64,000 nt of DNA from an uncultured delta proteobacterium (GCA_903911145.1 CAIWCD010000014.1:62001-126000), one strand, 5' to 3'. Positions 28,168 to 37,516 are shown, counted from the stretch's first letter. Program-made: numbers and translations. The notes: generated by a model not told the origin, from the letters alone.

Positions 28168-30363
28168 ATGAATTCTCTCGTGCCGAGAAAGCGAACGTCG
28201 CTGTCCTTCCAGCGGCTCTCTTCGATTGCGTCGGCGACGGCATTGATTGCCGTGGTCGGATGCGCGAACGCTTCACACGCGCCGCCCGCTCTATCCGGTG
28301 ACTTCTCGCTCACGGTGTCGTCCCCTGCATTGACGAGCGCGAGAGGGCAGAGCGCGATGCTGACGCTCTCGATGCAGGTGACCGGCGGTTTCGTCGAAAG
28401 CGTCGCGCTGTCGGCCGCGGGATTGCCGCAGGGGGCCTCGATCATCTTTGCGCGCGACACGCTCTCTGCGGGGAATTCGACACGGGTGACGCTCTCTGCG
28501 GGCGCCGCGGCGCCTGGCCGTTATACCCTCTTACTCAACGCGCAGAATGGCTCGCTCGTGCATGGTGCGACGGTCGCTTGGACGATTGCCGAATCGTGCG
28601 GCCGCGACCGCGACTGCCCGTTGGGCACGCTTTGCAGCAGCTCACTCTGCGTTCCCGGATGCACGGTCGAACACGGCTGCGCTGCCGCGGATACCTGCTG
28701 CGGCGGAGTGTGCGTTGATACCAACAGCGATATCGCCAATTGCGGCGCATGCATCGCTGCGTGCTCGCATGTGAATATCGCGTCGCCGAGCTGCACGGCG
28801 GGCCGCTGCGATGGTGAATGCAACGTCGGCAGCGCCGATTGCAACGGCGATAAGCGCAACGACGGATGCGAGACTGCGACGGTGGCCGACGGAAACTGCG
28901 GAGGCTGCGGCGTGACCTGCTCGAGCAATGCGTGCACGCAGGGGATCTGCCGCGTCGAGAGTGGAAATGGCTCGTGCGCATCGGTCAACAAGAGCGCCTG
29001 CGCGACTGCTTATTGCGCGCTGCCGGACGCGGGCTGCGGCTTTACCGATAGCGACGGCGATGGACTCTCCGATACCTGGGAGCGCAATGGATATATCGAT
29101 ATCAACTGCAATGGCGTGAACGACGAGGGCGACTTGCAGTTGCCGGGGGCGAGCGCCTCCGTGCCGGATATCTACGTCGTCTATGATTGGATGGAACTCG
29201 CCAGCACGGGCGAGGCCTGCACGTTCGATAGCGATTGCCAGAGTCTTCTGCCGGCGAATGCGCATATCGATGAGAATTGCGTCAATCAGCTCTGCACGGG
29301 ACATACGCACGACCCCGAGGCGCTCACGCCGGGCGCGCTGGATGCGGTCGCGGCGCGCTTCGCCTCGCGCGGATTCAATCTGCATATCCTCCGTGGTCAC
29401 GCGCGACCGCATTCGCGCGTCGCTTCATATCGGCAGCCGTCGGCGCAGTGCGAAGGGGCTGATATCTTACCGGGCACTGTCGGTGGATATGCCGTCAATG
29501 TCTATGATTTGAAGAAGCTCGCACCTTCGTCGCTGCCGCCGGGCGCGGAGCTCGTCTATCACTACAGCCTCTTCTCCCATTACAGCAGCTGCGACAGCGA
29601 CCAGCATTGCCAGTCCTGCCCCGTCGCATTGAATCCCGATGGGTCGGAGAAGACCTCCTCGCCGGTTTTCGGCCAGACGGGCATCGCCGAGATATCAGGA
29701 AATGATTTGATGGTATCGCTGGGGCAACTGAACAATGACTTCGGGATCACGCCGGATATCTTCATGCTGGGCGGAACCTTCATGCATGAACTTGGTCACA
29801 ATCTCGGTCTGCGCCACGGCGGCGGCAACGAGGACGGGCCGAACTACAAGCCCAACTATCTGAGCGCGATGAACTACCTGTATCAGCTCAACGGCATCCA
29901 ATCGGCCGACGTTGTCGGTTCGAATGTCCGGGACGACGCGCTGACGCGGCTCGACTATTCGACGCAGGTGCTGCCCACGGGAGGCAACAGTCCGGGTGCG
30001 CTAAATGAAACGGACCTCAGCGAGCCGGCCGGTCTTGGTTCCGGAACCGCGGATCTTTTTTCGTATCTCGATGGGCGCTGCAATTATCGACAGTCCGCAA
30101 CCAATGGGCCCGTCGATTGGAACGGTGATGGCGCTGCCGACGCAGGCAACGCGACCGCCGATCTCAACCCGGGTGACCACCCGGTGTTGGGCTGCGGTGC
30201 GGTCAAGAATGAGGTCTTCAATGGCCATATCGATTGGGGCCCGGCCCCGGGGCAGTCGCATTTCACTTATGCGTTTCAATGCACGCCCTATCACGCCGAT
30301 CGCGTGCGCTCGCCGGAGCGGATCGCCGAGAGCGAGCTCTCGGCCAGCAGGATGCGCCGTTAG
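28168..30363 (+). CDS. Exported Cys-rich zinc metalloprotease-like protein
   Basis: 731 residues. The N-terminal export signal ends in a possible lipobox (AVVGC), followed by an Ig-like beta domain. A Cys-rich region (about 140-285) with repeated CGG/NCGAC motifs resembles the Stig1/EGF-like modules of myxobacterial surface proteins. A calcium-type DSDGDGLSDTWE motif (thrombospondin type 3) comes next. The protease domain carries HELGHNLGLRH at residues 540-550, a metzincin-like HExxHxxxxxH, and then further calcium-type DWNGDGAADAG. It is probably secreted or surface-anchored and digests proteins outside the cell; substrate unknown. The ATG at 28168 was chosen as the first codon of the export signal. 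Confidence 0.82.
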   Translation: MNSLVPRKRTSLSFQRLSSIASATALIAVVGCANASHAPPALSGDFSLTVSSPALTSARGQSAMLTLSMQVTGGFVESVALSAAGLPQGASIIFARDTLSAGNSTRVTLSAGAAAPGRYTLLLNAQNGSLVHGATVAWTIAESCGRDRDCPLGTLCSSSLCVPGCTVEHGCAAADTCCGGVCVDTNSDIANCGACIAACSHVNIASPSCTAGRCDGECNVGSADCNGDKRNDGCETATVADGNCGGCGVTCSSNACTQGICRVESGNGSCASVNKSACATAYCALPDAGCGFTDSDGDGLSDTWERNGYIDINCNGVNDEGDLQLPGASASVPDIYVVYDWMELASTGEACTFDSDCQSLLPANAHIDENCVNQLCTGHTHDPEALTPGALDAVAARFASRGFNLHILRGHARPHSRVASYRQPSAQCEGADILPGTVGGYAVNVYDLKKLAPSSLPPGAELVYHYSLFSHYSSCDSDQHCQSCPVALNPDGSEKTSSPVFGQTGIAEISGNDLMVSLGQLNNDFGITPDIFMLGGTFMHELGHNLGLRHGGGNEDGPNYKPNYLSAMNYLYQLNGIQSADVVGSNVRDDALTRLDYSTQVLPTGGNSPGALNETDLSEPAGLGSGTADLFSYLDGRCNYRQSATNGPVDWNGDGAADAGNATADLNPGDHPVLGCGAVKNEVFNGHIDWGPAPGQSHFTYAFQCTPYHADRVRSPERIAESELSASRMRR

Positions 30364-30416
30364 CTGCAGCGGTCTCCGCGCGCATCACCGAATTCGATCT
30401 GCTAGAAAATCCACCC

Positions 30417-31211
30417 ATGAGAAAGCTCGTCTGGCTCCTTCTGTCCCTGGCTCTTCCGGTTCGCGCGCAGCTCGATCCCGGTCTCGCCACCGGAACGCTC
30501 GCGGTGCTCGATTTCGAGAACAAGCTGCCGGACGACGACAAGAAGTCCGTCGACGGTCGCTACTTCGCCGACGTCGTGCGCTCGGCCGCGCTGCGTGCGC
30601 TCCCGTCGCTTCATGTGGTGACGCGAGAGAATCTGCTCGTGCTGCTCGAGAGCAGCGGGAAGCGGATCGAAGAGTGCGAAGGCGAGTGCGAGGTCGATAC
30701 CGGGCGGCGCATTGGCGCGGACCTGGTGATCTCCGGCGACCTGCTCAAGATCGGCACCAACTACAAACTCAATCTGCGACTGCACGAGACGCGGCGTGGG
30801 CAGCTGCTCGCGGGAACGCAGGCGAGCGGCAAGAGCGTCGACGAGCTGGATGCGAACGCGATGATGAGTGTGAATGCGCTGCTCGCGCAGGGTGGAATTG
30901 AACGCGCTCCAGCGGCTGCGTTGCCTCCGGCCTTACCGCCCCAGCCCTTTCGCATGACCACAGGGCGCAAGGTCGCGATTGGAATTACCGGTGCGGGGCT
31001 GCTCGCGGGAGGTGGCTCGCTCTACTTCGCGCTGCGTGGAAAGGCACTCAACAATGACGTCATCAGCGGGAATGCCGCCACGGGTGCGGCGTTGGCGCAG
31101 GACGCGCTCGATGCCAAAGCGACCAATGCTCCCGCCATCGGGCTGCTCGCGGGCGCGGGCGTTGCGATCGCGGTCGGAGTCATTCTTTTCGCACTCGGCG
31201 GAAATCCATGA
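30417..31211 (+). CDS. Exported CsgG/FlgO-like protein with C-terminal membrane helices
   Basis: 264 residues. Signal peptide (MRKLVWLLLSLALPVRA), then a domain starting GTLAVLDFENKLPDDD with VVTRENLLVLLESSGK and GADLVISGDLLKIG. That pattern is the alpha/beta fold shared by CsgG, FlgO and TolB-N-like proteins. Two hydrophobic segments follow (about 188-205 and 240-260). It resembles proteins of predatory and gliding bacteria that pair this domain with a membrane tail; function unknown. Its stop overlaps the next start as ATGA, so it is coupled to the Cys-rich lipoprotein. Confidence 0.72.
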   Translation: MRKLVWLLLSLALPVRAQLDPGLATGTLAVLDFENKLPDDDKKSVDGRYFADVVRSAALRALPSLHVVTRENLLVLLESSGKRIEECEGECEVDTGRRIGADLVISGDLLKIGTNYKLNLRLHETRRGQLLAGTQASGKSVDELDANAMMSVNALLAQGGIERAPAAALPPALPPQPFRMTTGRKVAIGITGAGLLAGGGSLYFALRGKALNNDVISGNAATGAALAQDALDAKATNAPAIGLLAGAGVAIAVGVILFALGGNP

Positions 31212-32080
31212 AGCGCGCGTTTCTAATCGCTCTCGCGGTTGCATCCTTCGCTTGCGGCAAGAGCCTCGCACAGCTCGGCACGTTTGAGTGCGCGCGCGAT
31301 GGCAGCTGCCCAGATGGCTATCAGTGCGCGAGGCAAGTGGGCGGACCTGATGTCTGCGTCGTCTCCTTTCCGTGCGATCTGACCAATGCCAACAATAACT
31401 CGCCCCATGGTCCTCAGTGCCCCGGCGGACGCTGCACGGTGCTCACGACTCCCGACGCGGGCCTGATCTCTGCGTGCGCACCGACGATTGAGCAGCCGCT
31501 CCAGAAGGGCGCTTCTTGCACTCTCCCGCATGTGGTGGGTGGCATTGATCAATGCAAGCGTGGGCTGCTTTGCTATTCGCCGTCGAGGGAAGCGGTCGAT
31601 GGAGGATGCCAACAGTTCTGCATCGACGACTCCGGTTGCGCCGACGAGGAATTCTGCGCCGCGCTCTACGCTGCAGCCGGATTTAATCTCCCGGCTGAGT
31701 CACCGGGCGGCTCCGGCACGACGACCCTCTTCGGCCTCTGCGTTCCCCGCTGCAGTCCGCTCGGTCCCAATACCTGCGGCTCAGGCACCAACTGCGAACC
31801 GATGGGCGAGCTGAAGAATCAATCGCCGCCGCCCAATGGAATGACTTGCCAGCAGTACGACACGGCGGACGGCAGCGAGGGTGATCCCGGCACGACTGCT
31901 CAATCGTGCAATCAGAGCCTCTCGCTCTTCTGCGCCATCGGGGCCGACGGGGGAAACGCGTGCCGCACACCTTGCACGGACAACGCGCAATGCGAGGGAA
32001 ACGACCCTTCCATTCTGTGCGATAAGCAGGAGAGCTCGATCATCCTCAGCGGCGGCTCGTCTCTCGGCTTCTGCAACTGA
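31208..32080 (+). CDS. Cys-rich lipoprotein
   Basis: 290 residues. Lipobox ASFAC near residue 16, then about 24 cysteines spaced as in small disulfide-bonded repeats (SCPDGYQCAR, DDSGCADEEFC, DNAQCEGND). Proteins of this kind are common on myxobacterial surfaces and have no known enzymatic role. Translationally coupled (ATGA) to the CsgG-like gene, so the two products probably act together in the envelope. It converges on a minus-strand lipoprotein gene 13 bases away. Confidence 0.78.
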   Translation: MKRAFLIALAVASFACGKSLAQLGTFECARDGSCPDGYQCARQVGGPDVCVVSFPCDLTNANNNSPHGPQCPGGRCTVLTTPDAGLISACAPTIEQPLQKGASCTLPHVVGGIDQCKRGLLCYSPSREAVDGGCQQFCIDDSGCADEEFCAALYAAAGFNLPAESPGGSGTTTLFGLCVPRCSPLGPNTCGSGTNCEPMGELKNQSPPPNGMTCQQYDTADGSEGDPGTTAQSCNQSLSLFCAIGADGGNACRTPCTDNAQCEGNDPSILCDKQESSIILSGGSSLGFCN

Positions 32081-32092
32081 CAGCGCAGTCCG

Positions 32093-32578
32093 CTATTCGC
32101 CCTCGTCGTCCGGTCCGTCGTCGCCGTCGTCCGGCTCGGTGAGCGGCGCGGGCTTGGCACCATCGGGAGCGCGCTCGAGCTTCATTGCCTTGAGCTTGAA
32201 GCTCTCCTGCCGCGCCGAGAGCGTCAGGTCAGCCTTCGCGTCGAGCTCGAACGTGACGAAGATGCGCGGCTCGCCCGCCTTGCCCTCGGGGATGCCGTCG
32301 ATCGCCCACCAGCTATCGCTCGCGAGCTTCCCCGCCTTCTTCGCGGCGCCGCGCAGCACGTGGACATAGAGCTTCTTTTCTCCGTCGCGCGCAGTGGTGA
32401 AGCTCTCTGTCGCGGCAACGGGCAGCTGCGTACCCGAGCCGATCAGCTGCGTCGCGGCTCCGCCTGATTGCTCCACCGAAATCGATTCGCCAAGTGCCGG
32501 TGGCCTCCCGTCGTGTGTACAGGCGGTTCCCGCAGCAGCAATCGTTGATACCAACGCCAATCGAGCTATCGAGTTCAT
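32093..32578 (-). CDS. Small lipoprotein at the end of the pyrimidine operon
   Basis: 161 residues. Lipobox AGTAC (Cys at about residue 20), a compact beta-rich domain (ESFTTARDGEKKLYVHVLRG, PRIFVTFELDAKADL) and a very acidic tail (DDGDDGPDDEGE). No family recognised. Its ATG overlaps the aminotransferase stop (ATGA), so it is the last, translationally coupled gene of the dihydropyrimidine operon. The placement suggests co-expression; a functional link to pyrimidine breakdown is not evident. Confidence 0.7.
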   Translation of the reverse strand: MNSIARLALVSTIAAAGTACTHDGRPPALGESISVEQSGGAATQLIGSGTQLPVAATESFTTARDGEKKLYVHVLRGAAKKAGKLASDSWWAIDGIPEGKAGEPRIFVTFELDAKADLTLSARQESFKLKAMKLERAPDGAKPAPLTEPDDGDDGPDDEGE

Positions 32579-33873
32579 CGCGGCATCGCCTCGTCGAGAG
32601 ATTCATTGAGCGAGCGCACAGCCTGCTCAATCTGCGCCTGGTTGACAATCATCGGCGGCGCGATTCGCAGCACGTTTCCATAGGTGCCGCCCTTGCCAAC
32701 CAACAGCCCTCGCTTCTTTGCTGACTCGAGCAGTCGCGTCGCTGCCGCCGCATCGGGCTCCTTCGTCTTCGCGTCCTTCACCAGCTCGATCGCCTGCATC
32801 AATCCCATTCCACGCACGTCGCCAACGCGCGCGTCGCGCTTCTGCAGATCGAGCAGTCCATCGCGCAGCAGCTTGCCCATCATCTGTGCATTGAAGAGCA
32901 GCTTCTCCTCTTCAATCACCGCGATCGTCGCGGAGGCAGCGACCATGCTCACCGGCCCGCCGCCAAACGTTGATATCGACGCGAGGCCGGCAAACTTATC
33001 CGCGATATCCGCACGCGCCATCGTCAATCCAATCGGCTGCCCGTTCGCCATTCCCTTCGCCGAGGTGAGGATATCGGGTGTCACGCCATATTGATCGACG
33101 CCCCACCACATGCCTCCGGTGCGTCCCCATGCGGTCTGCACTTCATCAGCAATGAAGAGCCCACCCGCTTCACGGATAATCGGCAATACCGTCTGGAAGT
33201 ATTCCTTCGGCGGCGTCACGAATCCGCCCACGCCTTGAATCGGCTCGGCCATGAACGAGGCGATCTCGCCGCGCGTCTCCGTTTCAATCAGCGTCTTGAC
33301 GTCCTTCGCGCAGGCGATATCGCAGCTCGGATAGGAGAGCTTGAGATCGCAGCGATAGCAGTAGGGCGCGTGCGCGTGCTTGATGCCGGGCACTTCGCTG
33401 TCGAGCATCCGATAGTTCTGATTGCCCATCAGATTCATCGCCAGCGTGCCGCGCCCGCCATAGCTGTGCCGCAGCGCGATCATATCGCGCCGGCCGGTGG
33501 CCACCTTCGCGAGCGTGACGGCCGTCTCATTCGCCTCGGTGCCGGAGTTGGTGAAGAACACCTTCGTCTTCGGCTTGATGGGCGAGATCTGCACCAGCTT
33601 CTCAGCCAGCTCGATCTGCGGCTTCGTTGGATAGAGCGTGCTGACGTGCACGAGCTTCTTCTGCTGTGCAATGACCGCATCGGTCACGCGCGGATGGCAA
33701 TGGCCCACCGAGACGGTGAGGATCCCGCCGAAGAAGTCGAGATAGTCGCGCCCGTCCGCGTCCCGCAAGGTCATGCCGCTGCCCGACTCGGCGACGAGCG
33801 GCTCGGCGTAGTAGTTCGCGACGTTGGGGAAGAGCAGCTCTTTCTGCTTCTTTCGGATCTCAGCGGAGTTCAT
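32575..33873 (-). CDS. Class III aminotransferase, probable beta-alanine:pyruvate/2-oxoglutarate type
   Basis: 432-residue PLP enzyme of the omega-aminotransferase (AGXT2-like) family. PLP lysine K273 is in LTSAKGMANGQPIG; the preceding FIADEVQTAWGR holds the PLP-binding Asp, and the phosphate-binding part is FTNSGTEANETAV. In this operon the expected substrate is beta-alanine or 3-aminoisobutyrate, the last product of uracil or thymine degradation, converted to malonate semialdehyde. A cluster of cysteines (YCYRCDLKLSYPSCDIAC) is notable and could bind metal. It lies 12 bases after the GT2-GtrA gene. Confidence 0.9.
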   Translation of the reverse strand: MNSAEIRKKQKELLFPNVANYYAEPLVAESGSGMTLRDADGRDYLDFFGGILTVSVGHCHPRVTDAVIAQQKKLVHVSTLYPTKPQIELAEKLVQISPIKPKTKVFFTNSGTEANETAVTLAKVATGRRDMIALRHSYGGRGTLAMNLMGNQNYRMLDSEVPGIKHAHAPYCYRCDLKLSYPSCDIACAKDVKTLIETETRGEIASFMAEPIQGVGGFVTPPKEYFQTVLPIIREAGGLFIADEVQTAWGRTGGMWWGVDQYGVTPDILTSAKGMANGQPIGLTMARADIADKFAGLASISTFGGGPVSMVAASATIAVIEEEKLLFNAQMMGKLLRDGLLDLQKRDARVGDVRGMGLMQAIELVKDAKTKEPDAAAATRLLESAKKRGLLVGKGGTYGNVLRIAPPMIVNQAQIEQAVRSLNESLDEAMPR

Positions 33874-33885
33874 AGGGTCGTCACT

Positions 33886-35076
33886 CTATTCGTCGGTGCG
33901 AATCGGCGCCCAATTGAGACTGCGGTTGAGCGCATAGTTCCATCCCGTCACCACCGCGATGGCGATGAGGTTGGCGGCATATCGATTCATATGCGCCTGG
34001 TTGAAGAGGAGATTGAGCAGGCCGATATTGATGACGAGGCCGGTGCCGCAGATCGCGTTGAAGCCGAGCAGCCGGCGCAGTTTGGCGCGCAGTCCCGGTT
34101 GGCCCCTGGCGACGCTGGCAAACGTCCATGCGTCGTTGAGGAGAAAGTTCCAGATGATCGCCGTCTCGGCCGCCACCAGCTTGCTCCGCGTGAGCGGGAA
34201 GCCGAGCGCGTGGGGGTCGCTGAGCAGATAGAGCATGCCCATATCGACGAAGACGCCGCTGGCGCCGACCGCGAGAAAACGAAGCAGCCGTGATTCGCTG
34301 AGAGTCGCCAGACGCAGGCGAATCAGGTGGCGCAGGTAATCGATATAGAGGCGGCTCGATACCTTGCTCTCTCCCGCAATGCGCTCGCGGAAGACATAAC
34401 CAACTTCGGCGACCCACTTGATTCGGCCGCGGCCGAGCACCTCAATGAGGATCTTGTATCCGAGCGGATCGAGCTTCACGCCCGCGATGGCGCTGCGGCG
34501 GAACATGAAATAGCCGCTCATTGGATCGCTGACGCGGCTTAATACGCCGGGGAGGATCACAAGCCCGAGCATCTGTGCGCCGCGCGAGAGAAGGCGCCGC
34601 AGCATGCTCCAATCGGAGACGCCGCCGCCCTCGATATGACGGCTGCCGAGAGCGAGGTCCGCGCCCCGTTCAATCTCGCGCCACAGGCCGATATTCACTT
34701 CGGGCGGGTGCTGCAGATCCGCGTCCATCACTGCGAGCACGTCACCGCGCGCGACCTGCCAACCGCGAATCACGGCGGTTGATAATCCGCGCTCGCCCTG
34801 CCTGCGCAGCACACGCACGCGAGGATTGCTTTCGCCGATCTTCGCGGCCAGCTCCCAGGTCTTATCGGGGCTGTCATCGTCGACGACGATCAGCTCGTAG
34901 GCGTCGCCGAGCTCCGCATCGAGCAGCGACGTGAGCTTTTCAATCAGCGGCCCGACGTTCTTCGATTCATTGAACGTCGGGATGATCAGCGACAGCTTCA
35001 CCGCCGGCCCCAGCTCTGCGCGGGGCACGGCGGCGATATCGAGCGAACCTTTCGGAGTTTCCAGCAGAGCGGTCAT
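33886..35076 (-). CDS. GT2 glycosyltransferase fused to a GtrA-like membrane domain
   Basis: 396 residues. The N-terminal polyprenyl-phosphate glycosyltransferase has LSLIIPTFNESKNV, LIVVDDDSPDKTW, VMDADLQHPPE and SDPMSGYFMFRRS. The C-terminal GtrA domain (about 265-390) has four membrane helices, starting RLLRFLAVGASGVFVDMGML. Such proteins make a polyprenyl-phosphate sugar and help flip it for glycan modification. Its ATG overlaps the dihydropyrimidinase stop (TAATG), so it is inserted in, and translated with, the pyrimidine catabolic operon, with which it has no obvious metabolic tie. Confidence 0.9.
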   Translation of the reverse strand: MTALLETPKGSLDIAAVPRAELGPAVKLSLIIPTFNESKNVGPLIEKLTSLLDAELGDAYELIVVDDDSPDKTWELAAKIGESNPRVRVLRRQGERGLSTAVIRGWQVARGDVLAVMDADLQHPPEVNIGLWREIERGADLALGSRHIEGGGVSDWSMLRRLLSRGAQMLGLVILPGVLSRVSDPMSGYFMFRRSAIAGVKLDPLGYKILIEVLGRGRIKWVAEVGYVFRERIAGESKVSSRLYIDYLRHLIRLRLATLSESRLLRFLAVGASGVFVDMGMLYLLSDPHALGFPLTRSKLVAAETAIIWNFLLNDAWTFASVARGQPGLRAKLRRLLGFNAICGTGLVINIGLLNLLFNQAHMNRYAANLIAIAVVTGWNYALNRSLNWAPIRTDE

Positions 35077-36479
35077 TACGCGAGCGTCGTTCCGCGCTTG
35101 AGGAACTTTCCTTCGCCCTTGCGCCCGAGGAACTTGTCTCCCTCGACGACGAGCTTGCCGCGCGAGAAGACGTGCGACGGCGCGCCAACGACCTCGCGGC
35201 CTTCATATGGATTGTAATCGGCCCTGGTATGCTGCGTCGCCGCGCGAATGGTGTGCTTCTTCGCGGGATCCCAGACCACCACGTCGCCGTCCGCGCCGGG
35301 CGCGAGCGTGCCCTTCTTGCCGAAGAGACCGAAGAGGCGCGCAGGTCCCGTCGAATTGAGCTGCACCCAGCGATTCAAGGTAATCCGGCCCGAGAGCACT
35401 CCCTGGAACGTCAGATAGAGCCGCGTCTCCACACCGGGCGCGCCATTGGGGATCTTGCTGAAATCCGCTTCGCCGAGCCGCTTCTCCTTCATGCAGAAGG
35501 GGCAATGGTCGGTCGAGACGCACTGGAGGTCGTCGAGCTGCAGACCGCGCCAGAGGTGCTCCTCATTTCCCGGCATGCGCAGCGGCGGGCTCATGACGTA
35601 CTTGCTGCCGCCGAAGTCGGGCTCCTGGTAGTTCCTGTGATCGAGATAGAGATACTGCGGGCAGGTCTCGGCATAAGCGCGCACCCCGCGATCTCTGGCA
35701 CGACGAACCTCTTCGAGCGCCTCGGCCGCCGATAAGTGCACGATATAGACGGGCACCTTCGCGACCTCCGCGAGCGCGAGCACGCGGTGGCTCGCTTCCC
35801 CTTCGAGACGCGGCGGCCGGGTGAGTGCGTGCCACTCGGGCAGCGTCTCGCCGCGGGCTTTCGCCTCTTCGATAATCACGTCGATGACGGGGCCATTCTC
35901 CGCGTGCATGCAGATGAGGCCGCCGTTGTCGCCCGTCTGGCGCATGGCGCGAAAGATCGCGGCGTCGTCGACATAGAACACGCCGGGATACGCCGTGAAG
36001 AGCTTGAACGAAGTGACGCCTTCGTTCTTCGTCAGCTCATCCATCTCGCGCAGGGTCTCCCGCGTGACCTTGCGGGTAATCATATGGAAGCCGTAATCGA
36101 TGACCGCCTTGCCCGCGGCCTTCTCGTGCCAGGTCGAAAGTCCCTTGTGGAGCGAGCTGCCGGTCGGGCCCTCCTCCATCGGTTGAATCGCGAAATCGAC
36201 AATGCTCGTCGTTCCGCCAAATGCCGCCGCGATTGTCCCGCTCTCGAAGTCATCGGCGCTGGTCGTGCCGCCGAAGGGCATATCAAGGTGGGTATGAACG
36301 TCGATACCTCCGGGAATGACATATTTCCCGGTCGCATCGACGATCTTGTCGAACTTGCCGCCATAGAGGGCGTTCAGGTCGGTTCCGACGGCGGCGATCG
36401 TCTCGCCTTCCATCACCAGATCGGCCTTGAAGGTATCTGTCGGCGAAACCAGCGTTCCGTGTTGAATGAGCGTGCGCAT
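35076..36479 (-). CDS. hydA: Dihydropyrimidinase (D-hydantoinase)
   Basis: 467-residue zinc amidohydrolase that opens the ring of dihydrouracil or dihydrothymine to N-carbamoyl-beta-amino acids. Metal ligands visible: H62 and H64 in GIDVHTHLDMPFGG, the carbamylated bridging lysine K159 in SFKLFTAYPG, H192 in ICMHAENG, H248 in YIVHLSAAEA, and the Asp in CVSTDHCPF. Length and motifs are typical of the family. The ATG at 36479 was chosen for the standard MRTLIQHG start. 30 bases after the ureidopropionase gene; its stop overlaps the GT2-GtrA start by one base. Confidence 0.96.
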   Translation of the reverse strand: MRTLIQHGTLVSPTDTFKADLVMEGETIAAVGTDLNALYGGKFDKIVDATGKYVIPGGIDVHTHLDMPFGGTTSADDFESGTIAAAFGGTTSIVDFAIQPMEEGPTGSSLHKGLSTWHEKAAGKAVIDYGFHMITRKVTRETLREMDELTKNEGVTSFKLFTAYPGVFYVDDAAIFRAMRQTGDNGGLICMHAENGPVIDVIIEEAKARGETLPEWHALTRPPRLEGEASHRVLALAEVAKVPVYIVHLSAAEALEEVRRARDRGVRAYAETCPQYLYLDHRNYQEPDFGGSKYVMSPPLRMPGNEEHLWRGLQLDDLQCVSTDHCPFCMKEKRLGEADFSKIPNGAPGVETRLYLTFQGVLSGRITLNRWVQLNSTGPARLFGLFGKKGTLAPGADGDVVVWDPAKKHTIRAATQHTRADYNPYEGREVVGAPSHVFSRGKLVVEGDKFLGRKGEGKFLKRGTTLA

Positions 36480-36509
36480 GGATAGTTCCTTGATATGGAC
36501 GGATATCAA

Positions 36510-37376
36510 CTACGGAAGCTGCTCGACCATATCGCCGTAGGAATCCGGGCGGCGGTCGCGATAGAACTGCCAGGTGCGCCGGACCTCCTCGATCACGTCG
36601 AGGTCGAGGTCGGAGATGACGAGCTCATCCTTGTCTTCGCTCGCCTCGACGAGGATCTTTCCGCGCGGGTCGACAAAGTAGCTGTGCCCGTAGAACTTGC
36701 CGATGTTCCACGGCGCCTCGGTGCCGACGCGATTGATGCAGCCCATATAATAGCCATTGGCGACCGCGTGCGCCGGCTGCTCGAGCTTCCAGAGATATTG
36801 CGAGAGGCCCGCGACCGTGGCGCTCGGGTTGTAGACGATCTCGGCGCCGTGCAATCCCAGCAGGCGCGCGCCCTCGGGGAAGTGGCGGTCGTAGCAGATA
36901 TAGACGCCAATGGTTGCATAGCGCGTCTTGAAGACGGGATATCCGAGGTTGCCGGGCTTGAAGTAATACTTCTCCCAGAAGCCATTCGTCTGCGGGATAT
37001 GGTTCTTGCGATACTTGCCGAGATAGCTCCCGTCGGCATCGATTACCGCGGCGGTGTTGTAATAGACGCCGGCGATTTCGCGCTCATAGATCGGGACGAC
37101 GATGACCATTCCATACTGCTTGGCGATCGGCTGCAGCGCCTCGACGGTGGGGCCGGGGCAGGGCTCGGCGGCGTCATACCAATCGGGCGTCTGCGCGGGG
37201 CAGAAATAGGGCCCGTTGAAGATCTCCTGGAGGCAGAGGATCTGGACCCCTTTCTTGCCGGCGTCGTGAATCATCGGCAGGTGCTTCTCGAGCATCGCTG
37301 CCTGGATCTCTTTGACCGAGCCGGTCGCGCGCGCGTTGCTGCACTGGATGAGGCCAGACTTGACGATGCGGGACAT
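36510..37376 (-). CDS. Beta-ureidopropionase (N-carbamoyl-beta-alanine amidohydrolase)
   Basis: 288-residue nitrilase-superfamily enzyme. The catalytic triad is E51 (LCLQEIF), K124 (GKYRKNHIP) and C161 (VYICYDRHFPE). It hydrolyses N-carbamoyl-beta-alanine to beta-alanine, CO2 and ammonia, the third step of reductive pyrimidine degradation, matching its position ahead of the dihydropyrimidinase. A strong ribosome site (GAGGAG) lies about five bases before the ATG at 37376. First gene of a five-gene operon running to 32093. TTGACA on the minus strand at 37446-37441 may be its -35 element, but no good -10 follows. Confidence 0.94.
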   Translation of the reverse strand: MSRIVKSGLIQCSNARATGSVKEIQAAMLEKHLPMIHDAGKKGVQILCLQEIFNGPYFCPAQTPDWYDAAEPCPGPTVEALQPIAKQYGMVIVVPIYEREIAGVYYNTAAVIDADGSYLGKYRKNHIPQTNGFWEKYYFKPGNLGYPVFKTRYATIGVYICYDRHFPEGARLLGLHGAEIVYNPSATVAGLSQYLWKLEQPAHAVANGYYMGCINRVGTEAPWNIGKFYGHSYFVDPRGKILVEASEDKDELVISDLDLDVIEEVRRTWQFYRDRRPDSYGDMVEQLP

Positions 37377-37516
37377 GTGTCTCCTCGTGGTGGTTCGGCG
37401 CCAAAAATGGAGCGCGACACTCTGGCTTGCATGCGCACGGTGTCAAGCGCTGCTGTGTCGCAATCGCGCGCGCACTTGATCTGCATCCGCCCCTTCGCGT
37501 AGAGCGCGGGGCCCCG

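Noticed and set aside
37423-37446. Promoter of the ureidopropionase operon
   Set aside because: TTGACA is present on the minus strand, but the position of the -10 reads AGAGTG, too far from consensus to call.
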